DNA of 5,516 nt from Treponema sp. (GTDB lineage: Bacteria; Spirochaetota; Spirochaetia; Treponematales; Breznakiellaceae): assembly GCA_031275515.1 (NCBI GenBank), contig JAISOQ010000171.1, forward strand, positions 1-5,516, given 5' to 3'. A program made the position numbers and the translations under genes. The notes under the pieces are model-generated. The model was not told the origin of the DNA. It worked only from the letters and a program-made list of their open reading frames with translations, and searched no databases. Below, one piece after another: positions 1-5,413 of this stretch (position 1 is its first letter; each line of letters opens with the position of its first letter).

Positions 1-2
1 TC

Positions 3-119
3 TATCATGAGGGGCCATATCATATTGAAAAGGGCGCGATTGTTCCAGTCAGGAGGGGAAATGGACCTCGTATCGGAGCTGATTGTACCGGAGAAGCGAC
101 GAAGGATCATTACTTATAG
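3..119 (+). CDS. Possible 3' end of an unrecognised plus-strand gene, cut by the window edge
   Basis: Reading frame 3 is open from the window edge for 38 codons and ends at TAG (117-119). Its translation (beginning YHEGPYHIEKG and ending EATKDHYL) has the mixed, soluble composition of a real protein. The DNA turns strongly AT-rich just after the stop, as expected where a gene gives way to an intergenic spacer. I do not recognise the family. A rival frame (frame 1) is open from position 1 to TAA at 175-177, and contains an ATG at 61 preceded by AGGAGG (51-56). Its product is arginine-rich and runs on into the AT-rich stretch, so I think it less likely. Third positions in frame 3 are less GC-rich than in ileS, which weakens the call. 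It would be convergent with the minus-strand zinc-ribbon gene. Confidence 0.3.
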   Translation, partial: YHEGPYHIEKGAIVPVRRGNGPRIGADCTGEATKDHYL

Positions 120-274
120 TATGAAACTTTTTTACTATATAAACAATAGCCGCAGGGCAGCCTCATTTGCGTTTTAATCCTCAGAAAAATCCCCCGAACG
201 TTAGTCCCTGGGCGTACTTTTTCTCTTTGTCGAACTCACGTTACGTAAACCAAAACCGGCTTCCCGGGAGGGCC
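120..274. other. AT-rich convergent intergenic spacer
   Basis: This spacer lies between the possible plus-strand gene end and the 3' end of the minus-strand zinc-ribbon gene. Its left part is much more AT-rich than the rest of the window. A 7-bp inverted repeat, TATAGTA (115-121) and TACTATA (133-139), encloses a T-rich loop. There is also an 8-bp palindrome TTACGTAA at 241-248 and TCCCGGGA near 263-270. None of these forms a convincing stem followed by a T run in either direction, so no terminator is called. I see no gene here. Confidence 0.5.
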
Positions 275-598
275 TCAATTTTTCAGAAGGGTGAACAGGA
301 TCGAACAGACGCCGATGAAGAATATGGCGGCCAGAAGGTATACCCACAGGGGCGGCGCGCCGGCGGCGGCCCCTTCCCCCTCGTTTTGTCCCGTCCTGCC
401 TTTGGCGGGCTGGCCGGATCCGGCGGGAATGGTGTAACCGCAGACCGGACACCCCTGATTAAAAAGGGCTTCTTCCCCCGTAAACCCGCAGGATGGGCAG
501 CGGACTGACTGAAAAAGCCGCCTGCACCGGGGGCACTGTTTCGCCTGGAGGGGGACTTCGGCGCCGCAGTTTTCGCAGAAGAAATGGGGATTGCTCAT
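275..598 (-). CDS. Small double zinc-ribbon protein with C-terminal transmembrane anchor
   Basis: This 107-aa protein has four CxxC knuckles: C8/C11, C22/C25, C34/C37 and C50/C53. They would form two stacked zinc ribbons of the DZR/zinc-ribbon type. A flexible Gly/Ala/Gln-rich linker follows (about 59-82). One hydrophobic helix (about 84-105) ends two residues before the C-terminus, so the zinc domain probably faces the cytoplasm on a tail anchor. The ATG at 598 is chosen because an AAAAGG ribosome binding site (607-612) lies 8 nt upstream. The in-frame TTG at 604 would be only 2 nt from that site. The stop is TGA. The gene lies 86 nt behind the FmdB-type gene in the same direction, so co-transcription is possible. 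The precise role is unknown; such ribbons bind protein or nucleic acid, and no catalytic motif is visible. Confidence 0.85.
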   Translation of the reverse strand: MSNPHFFCENCGAEVPLQAKQCPRCRRLFQSVRCPSCGFTGEEALFNQGCPVCGYTIPAGSGQPAKGRTGQNEGEGAAAGAPPLWVYLLAAIFFIGVCSILFTLLKN

Positions 599-627
599 GG
601 GCAAAACCTTTTCAGCCGGGAAACCAT
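595..627 (-). other. Possible 10-codon upstream ORF overlapping the zinc-ribbon start
   Basis: An ATG at 627 opens a ten-residue frame (MVSRLKRFCP). Its TGA (595-597) overlaps the zinc-ribbon ATG in an ATGA junction, the usual geometry of translational coupling. There is no well-placed ribosome binding site: the nearest AGGAAGG-like sequence is about 12 nt upstream and lies within the hairpin at 631-646. An ORF this short easily occurs by chance. Confidence 0.15.
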
Positions 628-630
628 TGC

Positions 631-646
631 AGGAAGAAACCTTCCT
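631..646 (-). repeat. Small perfect hairpin in the zinc-ribbon gene leader
   Basis: AGGAAG (631-636) and CTTCCT (641-646) are perfect inverted copies separated by 4 nt. They lie in the 86-nt gap between the FmdB-type gene and the zinc-ribbon gene. On the minus-strand transcript no T run follows, so this is not a standard terminator. It could be a processing site or weak leader structure, or chance. Confidence 0.3.
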
Positions 647-684
647 CCGCCTCCTGTCCGGCTCTGTGAGCCTTTCATCGCGCC

Positions 685-1005
685 TTAACCCGCCGCCTTT
701 TTCTCAACGCCGCCGCCGGTTTTAGTCCCCCCGTCAGTTTTGGTTCCCCCATCAGTTTTTGCGGCGCTGTCCGTTTTGGCCTCCGGAGATTTCGCGGCGG
801 ACGAAGCCGGAGAAGAAGCGCCGTTCCCCTTCTTATCGGTTACATAAAAACCGGATCCCTTAAAAATAATCCCGCCTCCGCCGTTTATAAGCCGGCGGAC
901 ATCCTTGCCGCACTGGGGGCAGATTTTAAGGGGGTCATCATTCATGCTTTGAAAGACATCAAACGTATAACCGCAGCTTTTACATTCATATTCATACGTT
1001 GGCAT
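685..1005 (-). CDS. FmdB-family zinc-ribbon protein
   Basis: This 106-aa protein opens with the FmdB signature MPTYEYECKSCG. It carries one zinc ribbon with C8/C11 and C29/C32 (CPQCG), then a Gly-rich turn and the segment GIIFKGSGFYVTD (45-57), which is typical of this family (Zn-ribbon_8 / CxxC_CxxC_SSSS type). Residues from about 58 on form a low-complexity Ser/Ala/Lys/Asp/Gly tail with KTDGGT-like repeats, as is common in FmdB proteins. The ATG at 1005 is chosen because family members begin at MPTYEY and GAGG lies 8 nt upstream. An in-frame ATG at 1050 would add 15 unlikely residues. The family is named after a putative formamidase regulator, but its molecular function is not established. 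The gene lies just downstream of the terminator that closes the ileS operon, so it probably has its own promoter. No good consensus was found in 1006-1072. Confidence 0.93.
   Translation of the reverse strand: MPTYEYECKSCGYTFDVFQSMNDDPLKICPQCGKDVRRLINGGGGIIFKGSGFYVTDKKGNGASSPASSAAKSPEAKTDSAAKTDGGTKTDGGTKTGGGVEKKAAG
720..755 (-). repeat. Two imperfect 18-bp tandem repeats in the FmdB tail
   Basis: Two adjacent 18-bp units (720-737 and 738-755) differ at only a few positions and encode the repeated six-residue KTDGGT-like motif. A more divergent copy may lie next to them around 756-780. They are in frame, so changes in copy number would lengthen or shorten the disordered tail without a frameshift. 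Confidence 0.6.
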
Positions 1006-1060
1006 ACACAATTCCTCTGTCACCTGGTTTTTTCGTTTTGGTTCCCGCAAATTCCGAATT

Positions 1061-1108
1061 TTAAAAATTGAGGCGGTTTCAAAACCTCACGTCTTGAAAC
1101 CGCAGCCT
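1061..1108 (-). terminator. Rho-independent-type terminator after the lipoprotein gene
   Basis: A perfect 10-bp inverted repeat, GCGGTTTCAA (1073-1082) and TTGAAACCGC (1094-1103), encloses an 11-nt loop. A further AGGC/GCCT pairing (1071-1074 with 1105-1108) is possible as an alternative base. Read on the minus strand, the stem is followed within a few bases by TTTTT (1067-1063). The structure begins 15 nt after the lipoprotein stop codon. No T run follows on the plus strand, so it works only in the minus direction. It should end the ileS-lipoprotein transcript before the FmdB-type gene. The short gap between stem and T run makes its efficiency uncertain. Confidence 0.75.
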
Positions 1109-1118
1109 TAGATTTGAT

Positions 1119-2057
1119 TCATTTAGAATATATCGAGAACATATTAAAAAGTAAAGCGATTTTTTCAGCGTCCATACCGGCAGTCGTCAGGATCAACGAT
1201 GAACCCTCCCGGACCGGGGCATTGGCGAAAAGATAGGGTACAAGTGAAAAGCCGCCTGCACCAGGCATATCAGAATTGACCATGAAAGCGCGGAACAAGG
1301 AAATCATGGAAACAAGGGCGCCCGCGTGGCTTGCCGAAGGCAGTTCCAGCCGGAACTTCGCAAAAAAACGGGACCCGGGATTCACGGCGTCCGGTTCTGC
1401 CGCATCAAGCGCCGCATCCGGGTACACCCCAAAGATGAGGAGGTCCGCCGGGATCGAAAGGGGAACCCCCATGCCCGACAGAAACCGGTCTATCAGCGAC
1501 TCCGCATCCGGGATCCAGCCGGCCAGGACCGCCCCTTCATTAAGCTCTCTGAACCGTTCCGGGGCCTTAACCCCCCCGGTATGGGGGAAGGGGTCCCCGT
1601 CCGAAAACAGGGCGTACCGGGGCTCGACATACACCGAAAGCCCGTCCCTCCCGGAACGCCAGTACCGCCCTCCGGTTTCGGAGCGCGTCTTTTTCCAGGA
1701 TGAACTTAACCCAAGGGAAAACCTCATGCGGGAACTCGGATACCGGCCCCGGGCGGCCAGGAGAAAGGCCCTGCCGTCTTCGGAGGGATAAACCGCCGCC
1801 GCCGCCGTATCCGTCATGTCCAGCGCCTGAGCCGCCTGGTCTCCCCGGATCCCCCCTATGGAAACGCGGTCCAGGATGGGCCGCGATTTGGGCACGTCAA
1901 GGGTCAGGTAGACAAGGCCGCCGGGGTCCAGAAAGGCGAAACCGTCCCCCAGGGCTTCGGCTTCCGTGAGGGTCCGGGGAACCGAGGCGCAGGAGGCAAG
2001 AACCGCGGCGAGGTATGCCGCCAGGAAAAGGGCGGGAACCGGGAAGAAGGGTTTCAT
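1119..2057 (-). CDS. Predicted lipoprotein co-translated with ileS; possible TP0453-like outer-membrane lipoprotein
   Basis: This is a 312-aa exported protein. It has a lipoprotein signal peptide: K2, a hydrophobic core at about 4-20, and the lipobox LASC with C23. C23 is the only cysteine in the protein, as expected for a lipid-modified N-terminus. The mature part shows no family motif I can name. It has several amphipathic, hydrophobic stretches, for example around AESLIDRFLSG, a segment near residues 265-280, and the C-terminal AEKIALLFNMFSIY. The ATG (2055-2057) shares the ATGA with the ileS stop, indicating translational coupling. A longer in-frame start at 2129 would overlap ileS by 76 nt and bury the signal peptide. 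From memory, T. pallidum has the outer-membrane-associated lipoprotein TP0453 (about 287 aa, with membrane-inserting amphipathic helices) next to ileS (TP0452). Position, size and lipobox fit orthology, but sequence similarity was not tested. Confidence 0.88.
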   Translation of the reverse strand: MKPFFPVPALFLAAYLAAVLASCASVPRTLTEAEALGDGFAFLDPGGLVYLTLDVPKSRPILDRVSIGGIRGDQAAQALDMTDTAAAAVYPSEDGRAFLLAARGRYPSSRMRFSLGLSSSWKKTRSETGGRYWRSGRDGLSVYVEPRYALFSDGDPFPHTGGVKAPERFRELNEGAVLAGWIPDAESLIDRFLSGMGVPLSIPADLLIFGVYPDAALDAAEPDAVNPGSRFFAKFRLELPSASHAGALVSMISLFRAFMVNSDMPGAGGFSLVPYLFANAPVREGSSLILTTAGMDAEKIALLFNMFSIYSK

Positions 2058-5000
2058 CGCTTTTCGATTTTTACGAGCCACGCCTCGTCCCCGGCTTCCA
2101 CTTCCCGGCTGTCCGCGGCTTTTTCCCACAGGGTCTCCGCTGCCAGGGTTTCCGCGGCTACATAATCGGCAAAGTCCTCCCAGGCGGCCTTGAGATGCCC
2201 GGAACCGAAGAGCCGCAGGCGTATACGGTCGGTTACCGCAAGGCCCATCTCCTTTCTGAGGTTCTGCACCCCCCGGACCAGGTCGCGGACATCCCCTTCC
2301 CGGGCAAGCTCCCCGGTAACTTCCGTATCCAGGCCCACCGTCAAGGTTCCTTCGTTCAGCACCCGGAGATTGGCTTTTTCTATGCGCCGTATATCGAGCT
2401 TCTCCCCGGTGATCTCCACCGCCCTCCCCGCCACATCTATCGAGAGGGTCGCCCCTTCCAGTATGCCTTGAATCGCGCTCTGGCTCAGGGCTTCGATGCG
2501 GGCGGCGGCGGCCTTCATGTCCTTGCCCAGTTCCTTGCCCAAAACCCGGAAATTCGCCTTGGCCTGGTATTCCACCAGGTCTTCTTCATTGTCCCGGAAC
2601 ACCACGTTCTTGACGTTCAGTTCCTCCCTGATGATCTCCGTCATCTCAAGAAGCACCGTCTTTTCCTCCGGGTTCCGGGTTACCAGTTCCACCGTGCGCA
2701 GGGGCTGGCGGACCTTGATGTTGTACTGGGACCTGAGGGCCCGGCCCATGTAAACCGCGTGCTGTACCGCAGCCATCTTGAACTCCAGGGCGGGGTCCCG
2801 CCGGGCCTCCCTGGGCGTGGGGAAGTCCGCCAGATGCACCGATTCGGGATCGGCGGGCAGCCTGAGGTTCCGCCATACAGCGTCGGTAACAAAGGGCATA
2901 AAGGGCGCCGCGACGGTGATGAGGGTCTTGAGGGCGTCGTAGAGGGTCCCGTAAGCCTCGATCTTGTCGGCGTCGTTTTCAAAGCCTTCGCTTGCGGAAG
3001 CCCGCCAGAACCGGCGCCGGGACCGGCGTATATACCAGTTGTTGAGGAGATCGATGAACCCGATGATGGGATCCACCGCGCGGGAAAGATCGTAGGCGTC
3101 CAAGGCGTTCCCCACCTGTTCTATCAGGGTTTCCGCCACCGAGAGTATCCACTTGTCCAGGGGGTTCGAGGGGTTGTCCGGCGCTCCGGCGGGACTCATC
3201 CCGTCTATGTTGGCGTAGGTTACAAAAAAGCTGTAGGCGTTCCAGAGGGGAAGGATGATGCTCTTGAGCACTTCCCGGACCCCCTCATCGCTGTACCGGA
3301 GATCGTCGGCCTTGACCACCGCGGAATGGATGAGGAAAAGCCGCAGGGCGTCCGCGCCGAAGGTATTCACCACTTCCATAGGATCGGTGAAGTTCCGCAG
3401 GCTCTTGCTCATCTTCTTGCCGTCCGACGCGAGGACGAGGCCCGAAACCACGCAGTTCATGAAGGCGGGTTTCCTGAAAAGCGCCGCCCCCAGGATGGTC
3501 AGGGTGTAAAACCAGCCCCTGGTCTGATCCAGGCCCTCGTTGATGAAATTCGCCGGAAAATGGCTGTCGAAGTATTCTTTGTTTTCAAAGGGGTAGTGGC
3601 TCTGGCCGTAGGGCATGGCCCCGGATTCAAACCAGCAGTCCAGCACTTCCGGTATGCGGCGCATGACGCCGGAACAGGGAGCGGAGCTTTCGGCCTTGCC
3701 GATCCCGCCGTCCGGGACAGCCGAACAGGGGATGGTGATGTCGTCCACAAAGTGTTTATGCAGGTCCCCGATTTCCCTGCCGGAAAGTTCCTTTAGTTCC
3801 TCCCGGCTCCCGACGCAGAGGATCTTCCCGCAGTCCGGGCATTTCCAGATGGGCAGGGGGTTCCCCCAATAGCGGTTGCGGCTGATGGCCCAGTCCCGGG
3901 CGCCTTCCAGCCACTTCCCGAACCGTCCGTTCTTGATGTGTTCGGGCATCCAGTATATCTGTTCATTGGCGGCCAGCATATCCTGTTTAATCTTCTGCAC
4001 GTCCACAAACCAGGAGCTTACCGCCCGGTAAATGAGGGGGCTCCCGCATCTCCAGCAGTGGGGATATGCGTGGAGTATCTGGTCCCGTTTGACCAGTTTC
4101 CCCTCGGCCTTGAGGCGTTCCATGATGGCCTTGTCCGCGTCTTTCACGAAAAGCCCCTGGTAGTCGCTTACTTCGGCGGTGAAGCGGCATTCGGCGTCTA
4201 TGGGACAGATGGTGGGGACTCCCGTGCCTTTCAGCGCCCGCTGGTCATCCTCGCCGAAGCCCGGCGCGGTGTGGACTATGCCCGTACCGTCTTCGGTGGA
4301 AACAAAGTCCCCCGGATAGGTCCTGAAGGCGTTCTGTTCCGCGGCCCAGGCAAAATAGGGGAACAGGGGCTCGTATTCCAGGCCCAGGAGTTCCGCCCCC
4401 TTATAGGTCCCGATACGCTGATACTCCCCTTCGCTCTTGTAGTAAGCGGAAAGCCGGGCCTCCGCCAGGATATAGTGTTCCTCCCCGTCACGGACCAGGG
4501 CGTAGTCTATGTCCGGCCCCAGGGTAAGGGCGAGGTTCGAGGGCAGGGTCCAGGGCGTGGTGGTCCAAGCCAGGAAATAGGTATTGGCGGGCAGAACCGG
4601 GGGCGTTTGGGATTTTGCTTCACAAAGCCCCGCGCCGTTTTTCGTTTCCTTAACTTTAAAGCGCACGGTAATGGCCGGATCGTGGACATCCCTGAAACCC
4701 CCCAGGTTAAGCTCGTGGTTGGAAAGCACGGTGGCGCACCGGGGGCAGTAGGGCAGGATGTAGTGGCCTTCGTAGATAAGGCCCTTTTCCCAGAGGGATT
4801 TGACTACCCACCAGATGGTTTCCATATAATCGCCGTCCATGGTCTTGTAGTCGTTGTCGAAATCAACCCACCTGCCCAGACGGGTGATCACCTCCCGCCA
4901 CTCTTTTACGTACCGGAGTACGGAAGCCCGGCAGGCCTCGTTGAAGGCCGCCACCCCGTAACGTTCAATGTCGGTCTTGGAGTTGAGGCCCAGTTCCTTC

Positions 5001-5296
5001 TCGATCAGGGTTTCCACCGGAAGGCCGTGGCAGTCCCAGCCGAACCTGCGTTCCACCCGCTTTCCCTTCATGGTCTGGTACCGGGGGATGATGTCCTTGA
5101 TAGTGCCGGGTACAAAATGCCCGAAATGGGGCAGGCCCGTGGCAAAGGGAGGGCCGTCGTAGAAGACGAAGTCGTTTTCGGGACGGCCTTCCCGGATGGA
5201 TAGGGACTTCTCAAATATCTTGTTCTTTTCCCAAAACTCAAGCACTTCTTCTTCTAATTTGGGAAAACTCACCCTGGGATCAACGCTTTGGTACAC
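2054..5296 (-). CDS. ileS: Isoleucine--tRNA ligase, type 2 (eukaryote-like)
   Basis: This cytoplasmic class I synthetase charges tRNA-Ile with isoleucine using ATP. It is full length at 1080 aa, as usual for the long type 2 form. The catalytic domain has HFGH (57-60, the HIGH motif), the conserved RFGWDCHGLPVE region, D590-QTRGW, and KMSKS (628-632). The CP1 editing domain has WTTTPWTLPSN (244-254) and GTGIVHTAPGFGEDD (337-351), where H342 and D351 match the editing residues known in E. coli IleRS. The anticodon-binding domain starts near LDKWIL (713) and includes NNWYIRR (752-758). The C-terminal region (about 870-1080, with the LDTEVTGELAREG segment from 989) is the type 2 extension. No cysteine occurs after the KMSKS loop, so the C-terminal zinc ribbon of type 1 enzymes is absent. 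The start is GTG with AGGAG 9 nt upstream. Two apparent insertions lie near 217-236 and 524-541. Confidence 0.98.
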   Translation of the reverse strand: MYQSVDPRVSFPKLEEEVLEFWEKNKIFEKSLSIREGRPENDFVFYDGPPFATGLPHFGHFVPGTIKDIIPRYQTMKGKRVERRFGWDCHGLPVETLIEKELGLNSKTDIERYGVAAFNEACRASVLRYVKEWREVITRLGRWVDFDNDYKTMDGDYMETIWWVVKSLWEKGLIYEGHYILPYCPRCATVLSNHELNLGGFRDVHDPAITVRFKVKETKNGAGLCEAKSQTPPVLPANTYFLAWTTTPWTLPSNLALTLGPDIDYALVRDGEEHYILAEARLSAYYKSEGEYQRIGTYKGAELLGLEYEPLFPYFAWAAEQNAFRTYPGDFVSTEDGTGIVHTAPGFGEDDQRALKGTGVPTICPIDAECRFTAEVSDYQGLFVKDADKAIMERLKAEGKLVKRDQILHAYPHCWRCGSPLIYRAVSSWFVDVQKIKQDMLAANEQIYWMPEHIKNGRFGKWLEGARDWAISRNRYWGNPLPIWKCPDCGKILCVGSREELKELSGREIGDLHKHFVDDITIPCSAVPDGGIGKAESSAPCSGVMRRIPEVLDCWFESGAMPYGQSHYPFENKEYFDSHFPANFINEGLDQTRGWFYTLTILGAALFRKPAFMNCVVSGLVLASDGKKMSKSLRNFTDPMEVVNTFGADALRLFLIHSAVVKADDLRYSDEGVREVLKSIILPLWNAYSFFVTYANIDGMSPAGAPDNPSNPLDKWILSVAETLIEQVGNALDAYDLSRAVDPIIGFIDLLNNWYIRRSRRRFWRASASEGFENDADKIEAYGTLYDALKTLITVAAPFMPFVTDAVWRNLRLPADPESVHLADFPTPREARRDPALEFKMAAVQHAVYMGRALRSQYNIKVRQPLRTVELVTRNPEEKTVLLEMTEIIREELNVKNVVFRDNEEDLVEYQAKANFRVLGKELGKDMKAAAARIEALSQSAIQGILEGATLSIDVAGRAVEITGEKLDIRRIEKANLRVLNEGTLTVGLDTEVTGELAREGDVRDLVRGVQNLRKEMGLAVTDRIRLRLFGSGHLKAAWEDFADYVAAETLAAETLWEKAADSREVEAGDEAWLVKIEKR

Positions 5297-5318
5297 CGCT
5301 CTATTCTCCTGTCCGGCC

Positions 5319-5347
5319 AGTATGCCATAACGGGGCGGGATTTTCCA
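5319..5347 (-). promoter_or_regulatory. Candidate sigma-70 promoter for ileS (extended -10)
   Basis: On the minus strand TGGAAA (5347-5342) and CATACT (5324-5319) are separated by 17 nt. A TGG directly before the -10 hexamer gives an extended -10. Each hexamer matches consensus at four of six positions. The predicted start near 5312 leaves a leader of only about 15 nt before the GTG, so a T-box or other long leader control is not present downstream of this promoter. The site is predicted by eye only. Confidence 0.5.
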
Positions 5348-5357
5348 GTACGGCGTA

Positions 5358-5386
5358 TTGACAGTCTGTTTTTTGCAGGGTATAGT
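5358..5386 (+). promoter_or_regulatory. Strong sigma-70 promoter reading right, away from ileS
   Basis: A perfect -35 TTGACA (5358-5363), a 17-nt spacer and the -10 TATAGT (5381-5386, five of six to consensus) form a near-ideal housekeeping promoter. Transcription would start near 5393, followed by the ribosome binding site AAAGGAG (5401-5407) and an ATG at 5414. The -35 boxes of this promoter and of the ileS promoter are back to back, about 10 bp apart. One regulator or a local change in supercoiling could therefore affect both. Confidence 0.8.
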
Positions 5387-5413
5387 TATTCATCTTAATC
5401 AAAGGAGCGGATC

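Noticed and set aside
240..275. Terminator for the zinc-ribbon gene around CCGGCTTCCCGGGAGGGCC
   Set aside because: The central TCCCGGGA palindrome leaves no room for a loop, the flanking pairing is poor and no real T run follows.
167..508. 113-codon plus-strand frame over the zinc-ribbon gene
   Set aside because: It is opposite a minus-strand gene with four CxxC pairs and a membrane helix, and has no recognisable features of its own.
1276..1791. 171-codon plus-strand frame opposite the lipoprotein gene
   Set aside because: The minus-strand gene has a signal peptide, lipobox, coupled start and terminator. The opposite frame has only a low-complexity Arg/Ser/Pro-rich product.
2058..2129. Longer start for the lipoprotein (ATG at 2129)
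   Set aside because: It would place 24 basic residues before the signal peptide and overlap ileS by 76 nt. The ATG in the ATGA junction gives a standard lipoprotein signal.
2015..3796. 593-codon plus-strand open frame antisense to ileS and the lipoprotein start
   Set aside because: It lies almost entirely opposite ileS, a certain gene. Long antisense frames are expected where third positions are GC-rich, and its translation shows no recognisable domain.
3938..5203. 421-codon plus-strand open frame antisense to ileS
   Set aside because: It overlaps the conserved catalytic and editing domains of ileS and has no recognisable motif or own ribosome binding site. It is a codon-bias shadow.
5297..5413. 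T-box or other riboswitch upstream of ileS
   Set aside because: The gap is only about 117 nt, is filled by two divergent promoters, and leaves a predicted leader of about 15 nt. No T-box motifs are seen.
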